64,000 bases of DNA from Thermobispora bispora DSM 43833 (GCF_000092645.1 NC_014165.1:1116001-1180000), one strand, 5' to 3'; shown: positions 1-11,939, numbered from the stretch's first letter. The notes: a model not told the origin generated them from the letters alone. Numbers and translations are program-made.

Positions 1-1107
1 GACCAGCTCGACGATCTCGCGCGCCGAGGTGACGCAGACGGCCTTCCCCTGCCGGATGAGCAGGTGACAGCCCATGGACACCTCACTGGTGATGGGCCCG
101 GGGACGGCCATGAGGTGCCGGTTGAGCTCGAGCGCGTGCCCGGCGGTGTTGAGCGCCCCGCTCCGCGCCGCCGCCTGCACGACCACCGTGCCGCGCGACA
201 GCGCGGCGATCACCCGGTTGCGCACCAGGAACCGGAGCCTGGTGGGGTGGGCCCCGGGCGGCCACTCGCTCACCACGACGCCCTGAGAGCGCACCGCGCG
301 GAACAGATCCTCGTGCGCGCTCGGGTAGCACACGTCCGTGCCGCAGGCGAGGACGACCACGGTGGGCGCTCCCGCGGCGAGCGCACCGCGGTGGGCGGCC
401 CCGTCGATCCCGTAGGCGCCGCCGCTCACCACCGACCAGCCCAGGCTCCCCAGGTCGGCGGCGAGCTCCGCCGCGGTCTGCGTGCCGTACGGCGTGGCGG
501 CCCGGGCGCCCACGATCGACACCGAGCGCAGGCAGGTCAGGCGCAGGTCGGCCGTCCCCTCCACCCAGAGCCCGAGCGGGCGGGAGTCCCCGAGATCGTC
601 GAGCTGTGTCGGCCACTCCGGGTCGCCCGGGATGACCAGCCGCGTGCCCCGCTCCGCCGCCCGGGCGAGGTCGGCAGCGGGATCCGGCTTCAGCGCGGCG
701 TACCGGGCCGCCCACGCGGCGGCGAGCCGGTCGAGGTCGGCCGGGCGCCCGGGAGCGGCCACCTCCCGCTCCCGCCGCACGAAGTCCCCGTCGAGCCGGC
801 CGCGGCTGGCCTGCTCGAGCGCGCCCCGCGGGCCGCTGTGGGCGATCAGCCGCCCCATGACCGGGTCGCCGGCGTCGGCGAGCCGCATCAGCGCCACCCG
901 CGCCAGGCGGTCCTCCTCGGGCACCGTGCCGTCCGGACGATCGGCCGGGCCGCCCGGCGGACCGGCGGGGCCGTCCGGACGGGCGTCTGGGCCGTCGGGC
1001 CGGGCATCGGTGGCGTCCGGCGGGGCATCGGGGCCGTCCAGCCGACCGGCAGGGCGGCACCGCGGACCGGGGTCGGCGGGGGAGCGCGGCCGCTCGGCAG
1101 AGCCCAT
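1..1107 (-). CDS. dprA: DNA processing protein DprA (3' end beyond window)
   Basis: DprA/Smf loads RecA onto incoming single-stranded DNA during transformation. The open frame runs from an ATG at 1107 to the window edge (369 codons, no stop reached). The Rossmann-like core is clear: SIVGARAATPYG, SGGAYGIDGAAHRGAL and FLVRNRVIAALS match the family's nucleotide and ssDNA-binding motifs. An AAGGGGGCG ribosome site precedes the ATG. The first roughly 45 residues are low-complexity Pro/Asp/Gly repeats (variants of PDGPDARPDG), so the true start could be further in. It begins 11 bases after the comM stop codon and is the third gene of yraN-comM-dprA, an order typical of actinobacteria. Confidence 0.93.
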   Translation of the reverse strand, partial: MGSAERPRSPADPGPRCRPAGRLDGPDAPPDATDARPDGPDARPDGPAGPPGGPADRPDGTVPEEDRLARVALMRLADAGDPVMGRLIAHSGPRGALEQASRGRLDGDFVRREREVAAPGRPADLDRLAAAWAARYAALKPDPAADLARAAERGTRLVIPGDPEWPTQLDDLGDSRPLGLWVEGTADLRLTCLRSVSIVGARAATPYGTQTAAELAADLGSLGWSVVSGGAYGIDGAAHRGALAAGAPTVVVLACGTDVCYPSAHEDLFRAVRSQGVVVSEWPPGAHPTRLRFLVRNRVIAALSRGTVVVQAAARSGALNTAGHALELNRHLMAVPGPITSEVSMGCHLLIRQGKAVCVTSAREIVELV

Positions 1108-1118
1108 CGGCGCCCCCT

Positions 1119-2675
1119 TCACTCCGCCCCCAGCCACATGGCCAGCGCCGCCGACGTCTCCGGCTCGCCCGGGCGGTCCTTTCCCGCGAGGTCCGCGAGC
1201 GTCCACGCCACCCGGAGGATCCGGTCGACGCCGCGCGGGCTGAGGGTGCCGAGCTCCAGCCCGCGGCGGATCGGGGCGAGCGCGTCCTCCGGCAGGCGGA
1301 ACTCCCGGTGGAGCGCGGCGGAGGAGACCTCGGCGTTGCACCGCCACGGGGTGCCGGCGAGCCGTCTCGCCGCCCGCTCCCGGGCGGCCAGGACCCGCTC
1401 GGCCACGACCGCGCTCGGTTCGGCGCGGTGCCGGTCGGCCAGCAGCTCCGCCCGGGTGGCCCGGTTGATCACGACCTTCACGTCGACCCGGTCGAGCAGC
1501 GGGCCGGAGAGCCGGGCGAGGTACCGGCGGCGAGCGACCGGCGTGCACCGGCACGCGGCCCCCTGAGCGCCCGCCTGCCCGCACGGGCACGGGTTGGCGG
1601 CGAGGACGAGCGTGAACCGGGCGGGGAACGTAACCGTCCCGGTGGCGCGCGCGATGGTGACCGTGCCGGACTCGAGCGGCTGGCGCAGCGAGTCGAGCAC
1701 GGTGGCGGAGAACTCAGGCGCCTCGTCGAGGAAGAGCACGCCCCGGTGCGCCAGGGAGACCGCCCCGGGCCGGACCGCCCCGCCGCTGCCACCGCCCACC
1801 ACCGCGGCGACGGTCGCGCTGTGGTGGGGAGCCATGAACGGCGGCCGGGTCAGCAGCGGGCGCCCGGGCGGCAACGTCCCGGCCACCGAGTGGATCGCGG
1901 AGACCTCCAGCGCCTGATCGGGGTCGAGCGGCGGGAGCAGGGTGGGGAGGCGCTCGGCGAGCATGGTCTTCCCGGTGCCCGGCGGCCCGAGCAGCCACAG
2001 GTTGTGCCCGCCGGCCGCGCACACCTCCAGCGCCTTCCGGGCCACGGGCTGGCCGATCACATCGCGCAGGTCCGGCTCGTGCCCGCCGGGCATCGCCCGC
2101 GGATCGGCCGCGGCCGGGGCGGATCCGGGGACGTCCACCGGGGCCGGTGGCGGGTGCGGGGCGCCGGAGTGGAGCCAGGCGACGAGCTCACCGAGGCTCG
2201 TGGCCGGCACCACCGTCAACCCCGGGACCAAGGCGGCCTCCGCGGCGTTCGGCGCGGGCACCACGACCGTGCCGGCCCCCGCCTCGGCGGCGGCGAGGGC
2301 GGCCGGCAGCACGCCCCGCACCGGGCGCACCCTGCCGTCGAGGCCGAGCTCACCCAGGAACACGGGGCCGGCGATCCGGTGCGCCGGCACGGCGCCGGCC
2401 GCGCCGAGCACGGACATCGCGATGGCGAGATCGAAGATCGACCCCCGCTTCGGCAGGCTCGCCGGGAAGAGGCTGACCGTCACCCGGGCGTCCGGCCAGG
2501 CCAGCCGGCTGTTGATCAGCGCCGAGCGGACCCGGTCCCGCGCCTCGCTGATCGCGGTGTCGAGCAGGCCGATCAGGTGCGTGCCGGCGATCCCCGGGCC
2601 GACGTCGGCCTCGACCTCCACCATGTGGCCGGTGACGCCGACCAGCGCCACGCATCGCGTCCGCGCCACCGCCAT
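1119..2675 (-). CDS. comM: YifB/ComM-family Mg-chelatase-like AAA+ ATPase
   Basis: 518 aa, the normal length for the YifB/ComM family, a branch-migration helicase that helps integrate donor DNA in natural transformation. The N-terminal ChlI-like domain spans about residues 1-170. The Walker A motif GPPGTGKT is at about 230-237, and Walker B GVLFLDEAPEF at about 313-323. A Cys cluster (CPCGQAGAQGAACRC) follows, as in the Mg-chelatase C-terminal family. The start ATG lies one base after the yraN stop (TGAGATG), so translation is probably coupled. With dprA next, this is a DNA-uptake/recombination operon; no uptake pilus genes are visible in the window. Confidence 0.95.
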   Translation of the reverse strand: MAVARTRCVALVGVTGHMVEVEADVGPGIAGTHLIGLLDTAISEARDRVRSALINSRLAWPDARVTVSLFPASLPKRGSIFDLAIAMSVLGAAGAVPAHRIAGPVFLGELGLDGRVRPVRGVLPAALAAAEAGAGTVVVPAPNAAEAALVPGLTVVPATSLGELVAWLHSGAPHPPPAPVDVPGSAPAAADPRAMPGGHEPDLRDVIGQPVARKALEVCAAGGHNLWLLGPPGTGKTMLAERLPTLLPPLDPDQALEVSAIHSVAGTLPPGRPLLTRPPFMAPHHSATVAAVVGGGSGGAVRPGAVSLAHRGVLFLDEAPEFSATVLDSLRQPLESGTVTIARATGTVTFPARFTLVLAANPCPCGQAGAQGAACRCTPVARRRYLARLSGPLLDRVDVKVVINRATRAELLADRHRAEPSAVVAERVLAARERAARRLAGTPWRCNAEVSSAALHREFRLPEDALAPIRRGLELGTLSPRGVDRILRVAWTLADLAGKDRPGEPETSAALAMWLGAE

Positions 2676-2676
2676 C

Positions 2677-3030
2677 TCAGCACACCCCCCGCTCGTGGCG
2701 GATCGCGAAGTCCCCGGCGAACCGCTCCAGGGCGACCACGTCGATCCGGACCGCGTCGAAGCGCTCGCCCTGCGCGGCGAGCCAGCGCGCGGCGAGCATC
2801 CGCAGGCGCCGGAGCTTGGCCGGGGTCACCGCCTCGAACGCCGTGCCGTGGCTGCGGCCTGACCGGGTCTTCACCTCGACGACGACGAGCGTGCTCCCGT
2901 CCTGGGCGAGGATGTCGATCTCGCCCTCCCGGCAGCGCCAGTTCCGGGCGAGGATCCGCATGCCCTCCGCCCGGAGGTACTCCTCGGCGACCCGCTCGCC
3001 GTCCCTGCCCAGCCGATCCTTCGCGGCCAT
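2677..3030 (-). CDS. yraN: UPF0102 / YraN-family nuclease-fold protein
   Basis: 117 aa, the usual length for UPF0102. The PD-(D/E)XK-like core is visible: GEIDILAQDG followed by VVVEVKTRSG, i.e. the E-I-D and E-V-K motif that defines the fold. The function is unproven in bacteria; the fold suggests nucleic-acid cleavage or binding. I chose the ATG at 3030 because GGAGGTGG sits 4 bases upstream and the family begins with this stretch. A longer upstream extension would be Ser/Pro-rich and unlike the family. First gene of the operon with comM and dprA. Confidence 0.9.
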   Translation of the reverse strand: MAAKDRLGRDGERVAEEYLRAEGMRILARNWRCREGEIDILAQDGSTLVVVEVKTRSGRSHGTAFEAVTPAKLRRLRMLAARWLAAQGERFDAVRIDVVALERFAGDFAIRHERGVC

Positions 3031-3096
3031 CGGACCACCTCCGGTTCCGAACGGTCGCCGATCGGGGCGGGCCCCCGAGTGGCCGAATGTCGTTCT

Positions 3097-3175
3097 GTGG
3101 ACAACCTGTCCGAGCCCGGGGCGGTGGACGAGCGGCTGAGCCTGGGCCGGTGGACAACCTGCTGACCCTGGGGCG
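3097..3175. repeat. Three direct repeats of 26-27 bp in the yraN / CoA-transferase divergent region
   Basis: Copies start with GTGGAC at 3097, 3124 and 3150 and end with a GGGCG-like element. The first and third share GTGGACAACCTG, and the middle copy is diverged (GTGGACGAGCGG). The array lies between two divergent genes, so it may overlap their promoters. Confidence 0.75.
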
Positions 3176-3229
3176 GCGCTCGGCCGCGGAGGCCGCCCGG
3201 ATACGGTCGGTCCGGATGAGGAGGCGATC

Positions 3230-4606
3230 ATGATCGAGGCGCTGATCGAGGAGCTGGGCGAGGCCGCCGGGATCGACCTGCCGCCGGTGCGGGTGACCGG
3301 CGGCGAGCCCGCGCTGCCCTCGGTCTTCCCGATCGGCACGGCCGCCGCCGCGTGCGTCGGCGCGCTCACCGGAGCCGTGGCCCGGTACGCGCGGCGCGGG
3401 CCCGGCCGGTCGGGGCGGGACCCCGAGGTCCTCGTCGATGTCCGGCATGCGGCGGAGGCCTTCCGCAGCGAGCGGCATTTCCGGGTCGACGGCCGGCCGA
3501 TCGACCTGTGGGCGCCGCTGTCGGGCGACTACCGCACCCGGGACGGCTGGGTCCGGCTGCACTGCAACTTCGCGCACCACCGGGACGCGGCGCTCCGGGC
3601 GCTGAGCCTGCCCGCCGGGGCGGACGCGGAGGACGTCGGCCGGGCGTGCGCGAGCCGTACCGCGATCGAGATCGAGGAGGCGGTGATCCGCGAGGGCGGG
3701 TGCGCGGCCGCGATGCGGACCCGGGCCGAGTGGCTGGCGCACCCTCAGTCGCGCGCGGTGGCCGGGCTGCCCCTGGTCGGCCTCGCCCGGCTGCCGGGAC
3801 CATCCGGTCCTCACGAGCGGGAGGCGAGCGGAGCCCCGGACCGGCCGCTGCGCGGCGTCCGGGTGCTCGATCTGAGCCGGGTGATCGCGGGCCCGGTCGC
3901 CGCCCGCACGCTCGCCGCGCACGGCGCCGAGGTGCTGCGGGTCGGCGCGGCGCACCTGCCCGAGGTGCCGGGGCTCGTCGTGGAGACCGCGTTCGGCAAG
4001 CGGTCGTGCCACATCGACCTGCGCCGGGAGCCCGAGACGCTGCGGGAGCTGGTACGGCGGGCCGACGTCGTCATCCAGGCCTACCGGCCGGGCGCGCTGC
4101 GCGCCAGGGGCTTCGGCCCCGAGGACCTCGCCCGGCTGCGGCCGGGCATCGTCTGCGTGGACATCTCCGCGTACGGCTCCCGCGGCCCGTGGGCCGGCCG
4201 GCGGGGGTTCGACAGCCTGGTCCAGATGGCGTGCGGGATCGCCCATGAGAACGGTGACGGCACCCGCCCGGCCCCGCTCCCGGCCCAGGCGCTCGACCAC
4301 GGCACCGGCTGGCTGGCCGCGTTCGGCGCGGTCGCCGGCCTGCTGCGCCGCGGCGCGGAGGGCGGCTCCTGGCACGTCGAGGTCTCCCTGGCCCGGACCG
4401 CCAAGTGGCTCGACGACCTCGGCCGGGTGGACGGCGGCCATGTCCCGCCCCCGGCCGACGACCTGCTGGCGACGATGGACAGCCCGTTCGGCACGCTCAC
4501 CTATGTGCGGCCACCGGGCCTGATCGACGGAGCGGAGCCGTACTGGGCCGCTCCGCCGCCCCGGCCGGGCGAGCATCCTCCGGCGTGGCCGGCCGGCGCG
4601 GAATGA
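3230..4606 (+). CDS. CoA-transferase family III (CaiB/BaiF) protein with two family segments
   Basis: 458 aa. Class III CoA-transferases move CoA between carboxylic acids through an aspartyl-CoA intermediate; AMACR-type racemases share the fold. The second half (about 200-458) carries the family's usual N-terminal block, [17 protein letters not shown], followed by [23 protein letters not shown] and [11 protein letters not shown]. The Asp in QALDHGTG sits where the nucleophile is expected. The first half contains [19 protein letters not shown] and a [10 protein letters not shown] segment that resemble the family's C-terminal part, so the two blocks appear in reversed order. The start ATG at 3230 has GAGGAGG 6-7 bases upstream. 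The substrate cannot be inferred. It stands alone upstream of rpsB. Confidence 0.8.
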   Translation: MIEALIEELGEAAGIDLPPVRVTGGEPALPSVFPIGTAAAACVGALTGAVARYARRGPGRSGRDPEVLVDVRHAAEAFRSERHFRVDGRPIDLWAPLSGDYRTRDGWVRLHCNFAHHRDAALRALSLPAGADAEDVGRACASRTAIEIEEAVIREGGCAAAMRTRAEWLAHPQSRAVAGLPLVGLARLPGPSGPHEREASGAPDRPLRGVRVLDLSRVIAGPVAARTLAAHGAEVLRVGAAHLPEVPGLVVETAFGKRSCHIDLRREPETLRELVRRADVVIQAYRPGALRARGFGPEDLARLRPGIVCVDISAYGSRGPWAGRRGFDSLVQMACGIAHENGDGTRPAPLPAQALDHGTGWLAAFGAVAGLLRRGAEGGSWHVEVSLARTAKWLDDLGRVDGGHVPPPADDLLATMDSPFGTLTYVRPPGLIDGAEPYWAAPPPRPGEHPPAWPAGAE

Positions 4607-5043
4607 CGGGTGGCGGGCGCGATCCACTGGCGGGGAACCGCCCCGCGGCGCGCCGTACCGCGGGGACCGCGCCCGGACCGCGCACCCGTGCCCGCGGTAC
4701 GGTGCGCGGCCGCGGGATCCGCGGGGACGCGCCCGACCGGGAACCCTCCGACCGGGAATCCGACAGACCGTGGCGGACCGGGCATGTGCCCAGCCGGCGG
4801 GCCGACCGGCGGCGCGCCGGGACGCCATGGCACGATCAGGTCGATTCGTCCTCCGCGATGGCCGGGACCGGTAGACTGTTCGCGGCCCGCTGCCGTGGGC
4901 CAATTCGCACGCCCACCCGTGGGATCGCGCCTCGGTCCGGACAGGCTCCGGCGGAAGCGGTCCCGGGCGTCAGGACGCGGGTGAGGGGAGCCCGCGTGAC
5001 CAACCGAGGGAGTGCCTGCGGGCACATAGCTGGAAGGACCATC
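4607..5043. promoter_or_regulatory. rpsB upstream region with candidate promoter
   Basis: A 437-base gap with no credible gene. A TAGACT hexamer at 4872-4877 in the context CGGTAGACTGTT is a good -10 candidate for the housekeeping sigma factor. The corresponding -35 (about 4848-4854) is weak. It would leave a leader of about 160 nt before rpsB. I did not recognise a ribosomal-protein binding structure. Confidence 0.4.
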
Positions 5044-5955
5044 ATGGCGCCTGTCGTCACCATGCGGCAGCTGCTCGAGAGCGGCGTCCACTTCGGCCAC
5101 CAGACCCGTCGGTGGAACCCGAAGATGAAGCGCTTCATCTTCACGGAGCGCAACGGGATCTACATCATCGACCTGCAGAAGTCCCTTTCCTACATCGACC
5201 GTGCGTACGAGTTCGTCAAGGAGACCGTCGCGCACGGCGGGACCATCCTCTTCATCGGGACGAAGAAGCAGGCGCAGGAGGCCATCGCCGAGCAGGCGTC
5301 GCGGGTCGGCATGCCGTACGTGAACCAGCGGTGGCTGGGCGGCATGCTCACCAACTTCTCGACCGTGCACAAGCGGCTCCAGCGGCTCAAGGAGCTCGAG
5401 GAGATGGACTTCGACAACGTGGCGGGGTCCGGGCTCACCAAGAAGGAGCTCCTCATGCGCCGCCGCGAGAAGGAGAAGCTGGAGCGCACCCTGGGCGGTA
5501 TCCGCGACATGACCCGCGTGCCGAGCGCGGTCTGGGTCGTGGACACCAAGAAGGAGCAGATCGCGGTCAACGAGGCGCGGAAGCTCGGCATCCCGGTCGT
5601 CGCCATCCTCGACACCAACTGCGACCCCGACGAGGTCGACTACCCGATCCCCGGCAACGACGACGCGATCCGCTCCGTCAGCCTGCTCACCCGGGTGATC
5701 GCCGACGCGGTGGCGGACGGCCTGATGAGCCGGGCGGGCGGCGCCCGCGGTGACGACAAGCCCTCCGGCGTCGCGGCCGGTGAGCCGCTGGCCGAGTGGG
5801 AGCGCGAGCTGCTCGAGGGCGGCTCCGGCGCGGGTACCGAGACCGCCGCGGCGGCGACCGGCGGGGAGGCTCCCGCCGCCACCGGTGAGGCCGCCGCTCC
5901 GGCCGGTGAGCAGCCCGCTGAGGCGCCCGCCGCCGAGCAGGGCGACAAGGCCTGA
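5044..5955 (+). CDS. rpsB: 30S ribosomal protein S2
   Basis: Small-subunit protein S2. The family core starts [20 protein letters not shown] and includes [23 protein letters not shown] and [19 protein letters not shown]. 303 aa, longer than the bacterial norm (about 240) because of a C-terminal Ala/Pro/Glu-rich tail of about 55 residues, as is common in actinobacteria. The start ATG at 5044 follows a GGAAGG site; upstream in-frame codons are not ribosomal-protein-like. It heads rpsB-tsf-pyrH-frr. Confidence 0.98.
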   Translation: MAPVVTMRQLLESGVHFGHQTRRWNPKMKRFIFTERNGIYIIDLQKSLSYIDRAYEFVKETVAHGGTILFIGTKKQAQEAIAEQASRVGMPYVNQRWLGGMLTNFSTVHKRLQRLKELEEMDFDNVAGSGLTKKELLMRRREKEKLERTLGGIRDMTRVPSAVWVVDTKKEQIAVNEARKLGIPVVAILDTNCDPDEVDYPIPGNDDAIRSVSLLTRVIADAVADGLMSRAGGARGDDKPSGVAAGEPLAEWERELLEGGSGAGTETAAAATGGEAPAATGEAAAPAGEQPAEAPAAEQGDKA

Positions 5956-5964
5956 GACCGCCGC

Positions 5965-6019
5965 GGATCCCCGGCGCGCCGTGCGGGCCGTACGGCACGG
6001 CCCCGGTGACGGGGGATCC
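5965..6019 (+). terminator. Hairpin between rpsB and tsf (possible attenuator)
   Basis: Nested inverted repeats: GGATCCCC (5965-5972) pairs with GGGGATCC (6012-6019), and inside it GCCGTGC (5978-5984) pairs with GCACGGC (5995-6001). There is no U-tract, so it may attenuate readthrough or stabilise the rpsB 3' end rather than stop transcription fully. Confidence 0.55.
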
Positions 6020-6150
6020 AGGAGCATGAGCGGGACCCGGCGCCGGTACGCTCGGCCGTACCGGCGCAGGTCCCACCGCGGGCGTTCCGGCTCCGGGGCG
6101 CACCGTCCGCATAGACGAAACGCATCGCGTTCCCGAAGGGGATCAGAGAT

Positions 6151-7807
<1,657 letters not shown>

Positions 7808-7816
7808 GGAGCCGCA

Positions 7817-8374
7817 GTGATCGACGAAACCCTCCTCGAGGCTGAGGAGAAGATGGACAAGGCGGTGTCGGTCGCGAAGGAGGACTTCGCGACGATCCGC
7901 GCCGGCCGTATCACCCCCGCGATCTTCAACAAGATCAACGTGGATTACTACGGATCACCGACCCCGCTCCAGCAGCTCGCGTCGTTCCATGTGCCCGAGG
8001 CACGCCTGGTGATCATTCAGCCGTTCGACAAGAGCGCGCTGAACGCGATCGAGAAGGCCATCCGGGACAGTGACCTCGGGGTGAACCCGAGCAACGACGG
8101 CAACGTGATCCGCGTCGTCTTCCCCGAGCTCTCCGAGGAGCGCCGCAAGGAGTACATCAAGATGGCGCGGAACAAGGCGGAGAGCGCCCGGGTCTCCGTG
8201 CGGAACATCCGGCGGCACGCCAAGGAGGCCCTCGACAAGCTGGTCAAGGAGGGCCAGGTCGGGGAGGACGAGGTGCACCGTGCGGTGAAGGAGCTCGACG
8301 ACCTCACCCACAAGCACGTCGCCAAGATCGACGACATGCTCAAGCACAAGGAAGCCGAGCTGCTCGAGGTCTGA
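7817..8374 (+). CDS. frr: Ribosome recycling factor
   Basis: 185 aa, the standard RRF length. The family motifs [20 protein letters not shown] and [15 protein letters not shown] are intact. RRF works with EF-G to split post-termination ribosomes. The GTG start at 7817 lies 9 bases after pyrH and has AGGGAG upstream, so it is cotranscribed with pyrH. Confidence 0.98.
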   Translation: MIDETLLEAEEKMDKAVSVAKEDFATIRAGRITPAIFNKINVDYYGSPTPLQQLASFHVPEARLVIIQPFDKSALNAIEKAIRDSDLGVNPSNDGNVIRVVFPELSEERRKEYIKMARNKAESARVSVRNIRRHAKEALDKLVKEGQVGEDEVHRAVKELDDLTHKHVAKIDDMLKHKEAELLEV

Positions 8375-8406
8375 TCGGGCGCTCCGGCCGCCGCATGACC
8401 CGCCGA

Positions 8407-8452
8407 TGATCCTTGTGCCCACCGCGTTCCCGCGGCGCCGGCACAAGGATCA
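8407..8452 (+). terminator. 13-bp perfect hairpin between frr and cdsA
   Basis: TGATCCTTGTGCC (8407-8419) is exactly complementary to 8440-8452. The 20-nt loop holds a second small stem (CCGCG/CGCGG). There is no run of T, so this is a rho-independent-like or attenuating structure in the 100-base frr-cdsA gap. Confidence 0.6.
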
Positions 8453-8474
8453 CGTGTATGGGAAGTAGGACGTT

Positions 8475-9377
8475 GTGGAAGGAACGGCTACCGCCAGCGG
8501 GCGGGACCCTGAAGGACCGCGGGGGGTCCAGCCCGGAGCCGGACCGGTGACCGGGGGAACGGGCCGCACCGGGCGCAACCTCCCCGCGGCCGTCGCGGTC
8601 GGCGTCGCGCTGGGCGCCGTGGTCCTCGCCTTTCTCTACGTCGTCAAGGCCGCCTTCCTCATCGTCGTGCTGGGCTTCGCCGGCCTGGGCATTCACGAGC
8701 TGGCGCGGGCCGTCGCCGCCAGGGACATCCGTGTTCCCGAGGTCCCGCTGCTCGCCGGCATGACGGTGATGGTCGCCGGGGCCTACTGGGGCGGTCCCGT
8801 CTTCCTGCTCGGCGCGTTCGCGGTCACCGTGATGGTGCTGCTCGCCTGGCGGATGTTCCAGGGGGCGGAGGGGTACTTACGGGACGCCACCGCCACGGTG
8901 TTCATCGCGGTCTACCCCGCGCTGCTCGCCGGGTTCGCCCCCCTGCTGCTCCGGCCGGAGGACGGCGCGCACCGGATCGTCATCTTCGTCGCCGTCACGA
9001 TCTGCAGCGACATCGGAGGGTACTTCGCGGGGATCTTCTTCGGCAAGCACCGCATGTCGCCGGTGATCAGCCCGAAGAAGACCTGGGAGGGCTTCGCCGG
9101 CTCGGTGATCGCCTGCGTGGTGTGCGGGGCCCTGCTCGTCCGGTTCCTCCTCGACGGTGCCTGGTGGCAGGGGGCGCTCGTCGGGGCGGTCGCCGTCGTC
9201 TGCGCCACGCTCGGCGACCTCATCGAATCGATCATCAAGCGCGATCTCGGCATCAAGGACATGGGCGCGCTGCTGCCCGGCCACGGCGGCATCATGGACC
9301 GCGCCGACTCCCTGCTCTTCACGCTCGTCCCGCTCTGGCTCCTGCTCACCGTGCTCGTGCCGCCGGCGACCGCCTGA
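8475..9377 (+). CDS. cdsA: Phosphatidate cytidylyltransferase (CDP-diglyceride synthase)
   Basis: Makes CDP-diacylglycerol from CTP and phosphatidate for phospholipid synthesis at the membrane. About 300 aa with roughly eight hydrophobic segments. The C-terminal family signature is present: GDLIESIIKRDLGIKDMG followed by LLPGHGGIMDRADS. The first about 35 residues are a Gly/Pro/Thr-rich cytoplasmic leader. The GTG start at 8475 is only moderately supported (GGAAGTAGGA upstream). It follows frr, as in other actinobacteria. Confidence 0.95.
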   Translation: MEGTATASGRDPEGPRGVQPGAGPVTGGTGRTGRNLPAAVAVGVALGAVVLAFLYVVKAAFLIVVLGFAGLGIHELARAVAARDIRVPEVPLLAGMTVMVAGAYWGGPVFLLGAFAVTVMVLLAWRMFQGAEGYLRDATATVFIAVYPALLAGFAPLLLRPEDGAHRIVIFVAVTICSDIGGYFAGIFFGKHRMSPVISPKKTWEGFAGSVIACVVCGALLVRFLLDGAWWQGALVGAVAVVCATLGDLIESIIKRDLGIKDMGALLPGHGGIMDRADSLLFTLVPLWLLLTVLVPPATA

Positions 9378-9386
9378 GCCCCGGCC

Positions 9387-9515
9387 CGGTACGGGCGGCC
9401 CTTGCCGGCCTCGTCCGGTACGGCCGGCCCCCGCCGGCCCGCGTCCGATATGGCGCGGCACCGGCCGTTCCCGGCCGGGTACGGCCTGGCGCCGGCTAGG
9501 CGCGGCCGGGTACGG
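9387..9515. repeat. About four degenerate 29-31 bp repeats between cdsA and the SUFU gene
   Basis: Units begin at 9387, 9416, 9446 and 9477 with CGGTACGG, CGGTACGG, CGATATGG and GGGTACGG, each followed by paired GGCCGG/CCGGCC blocks. The last unit runs into the 3' end of the minus-strand gene (stop at 9496). The two genes converge here, so folded units could act in termination. Confidence 0.6.
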
Positions 9516-10521
9516 CGAGCCGGTCGGCGAGCGCCCCCGCCCCGCGGACCACGGCCACGTCGAGCTCGGCCTCGGTGAGCGGGAGCAGCCACAGCCACAG
9601 CACCGGGTCGCCGCAGACGGTGAGCCCCGACAGGTCCGGGGCGCCCGGCGGGTCGGCGAGCATGACCACCCCGCGGTGCCCGCCGCCGAGCGGGAACCGG
9701 CGGTGCCCGTCCGGCCAGCGGGCGGTGTGCCCGGGGCCCAGCCACGTCACCGACTGCCAGGGGTACCGCCCGAGCCAGGCGAGGAGCCAGCGCGCCGCGC
9801 GCGCGTCCTCCGTGGTGGCCACGGCGAGCTCCACCCGGCAGGCCGCGCCGTACAGCTCGGCGGCCGGCATGCGCTGGAAGCACATCCCCACCGTGGAGAG
9901 CACGGTGAAGCCCCGGCCGGGGATCGGGGGCCGCTCGGAGACGCCGATCACCGGGAGCCCGCCGCCGACCTCCCAGTAGCGCCCCTGCGGCCCGGCCCGC
10001 CGGTCGAGATGGCCGAGCACGGCCAGCCGTTCGGACACCCACCCCGTGTCCTGCCGCTCCCAGTGGGCGCGGGCCCGCGCGAGCCGGGCCGACAGCTCCC
10101 CGAGCGCCTCGTCGAGCGGGCAGGCGACCGGTGAGTCGCCGACCGCGTCCCGCGCGTACCCGGGGATGCCGTGCCGTACGTCGGCCCAGCCCGGGATCAC
10201 CGCGAGCAGCTCGCCGTCCTGGTAGACGGCCACGCCGTCGCCCTCCTCGAACCAGAGCACGGAGAGCGCCGCCGGATCGAGCGGCGGGGTGCCGTCCGGG
10301 TGCCTGGTGTTCGCCCGCGGCATCACGGGCGGCAGGCCAGCGTCGATGCGGGCCCGGTCGAGCTCCTCCGGGGCGGGGCCATGGTTGGCGAGCCAGACGG
10401 CCGCGCGGATGGTCCCTTCCGCGTCCCGCAGGTACGCTACGGACGAGGTCCGATCCGTCTCGATCGTCAGGGTGCGGCTTCCATAAGGGTTGGGGCTGGA
10501 GAGCACGACACTGGTGCCCAC
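9496..10521 (-). CDS. Suppressor-of-fused (SUFU) domain protein
   Basis: 341 aa soluble protein. The C-terminal half resembles bacterial SUFU domains: a [16 protein letters not shown] segment, then an [11 protein letters not shown] strand and a Trp-rich end ([17 protein letters not shown]). The N-terminal 150 residues look like an extra domain that I do not recognise. Bacterial SUFU proteins have been linked to immunity and polymorphic-toxin loci; no toxin gene is next to it here. The GTG start at 10521 has GGAGGTG a few bases upstream. It is divergent from rlmN. Confidence 0.65.
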   Translation of the reverse strand: MGTSVVLSSPNPYGSRTLTIETDRTSSVAYLRDAEGTIRAAVWLANHGPAPEELDRARIDAGLPPVMPRANTRHPDGTPPLDPAALSVLWFEEGDGVAVYQDGELLAVIPGWADVRHGIPGYARDAVGDSPVACPLDEALGELSARLARARAHWERQDTGWVSERLAVLGHLDRRAGPQGRYWEVGGGLPVIGVSERPPIPGRGFTVLSTVGMCFQRMPAAELYGAACRVELAVATTEDARAARWLLAWLGRYPWQSVTWLGPGHTARWPDGHRRFPLGGGHRGVVMLADPPGAPDLSGLTVCGDPVLWLWLLPLTEAELDVAVVRGAGALADRLAVPGRA

Positions 10522-10634
10522 ACCTCACCTCCGGCTCCTGGCCTTGCCCCGTCAAGCAGAATGTAGAGTCCGCCTCCGGCACGGTGAAGACCATGTCGCC
10601 GAGCCCTCGTCCCCGGGAGATCGGAAGGGTATCC

Positions 10635-11801
10635 GTGAGCGAGCACCCCGACAGCGGCCTGCCCGGCAACCGGCCGCCGGCACCCGTGCGGCTGACCTTG
10701 ACCGCGCCCCGCCGCGCCAAGCCGCCCCGCCACCTCGCCGACCTCACCATGGCCGAACGCCGGGATGCGGTGGCCGAACTGGGGGAGAGGCCGTTCCGCG
10801 CCGACCAGCTCTCCCGGCACTACTTCGGCAGGCTCACCGCCTCGCCCGAGCAGATGACCGATCTGCCCGGCGGGAGCCGCGACCGGCTGGTGAGCGCCCT
10901 GCTGCCGCCGCTGCTCACCCCGGTCCGGGAGCTCGCCTGTGACGGCGGCACCACGCGGAAGACCCTCTGGCGGCTGTTCGACGGCGCGCTCGTCGAGTCC
11001 GTGCTGATGCGCTACCCCGACCGCACCACCATCTGCGTCTCCTCGCAGGCGGGGTGCGGCATGAACTGCCCGTTCTGCGCCACCGGCCAGGCCGGGCTGA
11101 CCCGGAACCTCTCCACGGCCGAGATCGTCGAGCAGGTCGTCGCCGGGGCCCGGTCGCTCGCCAAGGGCGAGGTGCCGGGCGGGCCGGGCCGGATCAGCAA
11201 CGTGGTCTTCATGGGCATGGGCGAGCCCATGGCGAACTACAAGGCCGTGGTGGCCGCGATCCGCCGGCTCACCTCCCCGGTCCCCGAAGGGCTCGGCATC
11301 TCGGCCCGCGGCATCACGGTCTCCACCGTCGGTCTCGTTCCCGCCATCGAACGGCTGGCCCAGGAGGGCCTCCCCGTGACGCTCGCCGTCTCGCTCCACG
11401 CGCCCGACGACGAGCTGCGGGACACCCTCGTGCCGATCAACACCCGGTGGAAGGTGGCCGAGGTGCTCGACGCGGCCTGGAACTACGCGGCCGTCACCAA
11501 GCGGCGGGTGTCCATCGAGTACGCCCTGATCAGGGACATCAACGACCAGGAGTGGCGCGCGGACCTGCTCGGCCGGCTGCTCCAGGGCAGGCTCGCGCAC
11601 GTCAACCTGATCCCGCTCAACCCCACCCCGGGCTCCCCGTGGACGGCCTCGCGGCCGCGGGACGAGCGGGCGTTCGTCCGCCGCCTGGAGTCGTACGGCA
11701 TCCCCGTCACGGTACGGGACACCCGGGGCCGGGAGATCGACGGCGCCTGCGGCCAGCTCGCGGCGCGGGACCGGGAGGACCGGAAGGCCGGGGCCCGCTG
11801 A
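10635..11801 (+). CDS. rlmN: 23S rRNA (adenine2503-C2)-methyltransferase, radical SAM
   Basis: RlmN methylates A2503 of 23S rRNA (and A37 of some tRNAs). The radical-SAM cluster CGMNCPFC is at Cys141, Cys145 and Cys148. The methyl-carrying Cys near the end is in [27 protein letters not shown] and [13 protein letters not shown] are the SAM and substrate motifs. I chose GTG 10635 (388 aa) because GGAAGGG lies 6 bases upstream; ATG 10593 is the alternative. Next to cdsA and the DivIVA gene as in related genomes. Confidence 0.96.
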   Translation: MSEHPDSGLPGNRPPAPVRLTLTAPRRAKPPRHLADLTMAERRDAVAELGERPFRADQLSRHYFGRLTASPEQMTDLPGGSRDRLVSALLPPLLTPVRELACDGGTTRKTLWRLFDGALVESVLMRYPDRTTICVSSQAGCGMNCPFCATGQAGLTRNLSTAEIVEQVVAGARSLAKGEVPGGPGRISNVVFMGMGEPMANYKAVVAAIRRLTSPVPEGLGISARGITVSTVGLVPAIERLAQEGLPVTLAVSLHAPDDELRDTLVPINTRWKVAEVLDAAWNYAAVTKRRVSIEYALIRDINDQEWRADLLGRLLQGRLAHVNLIPLNPTPGSPWTASRPRDERAFVRRLESYGIPVTVRDTRGREIDGACGQLAARDREDRKAGAR

Positions 11802-11939
11802 GGGTGCGGAGGGCCGGGCCGGAGCCGGTGAGATCGGGGCCGGCGCCGGGCGGGCCGGCCGCCTCTCTCGCGGACTCGCCAGCGCCGTGCCGTACCGGGA
11901 CAATGTACGGGCTGGGACCAGACGGCCGAGGGGGAGTGC

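Noticed and set aside
2573-4903. 776-codon minus-strand frame over the CoA-transferase gene
   Set aside because: Low-complexity shadow of a real plus-strand gene.
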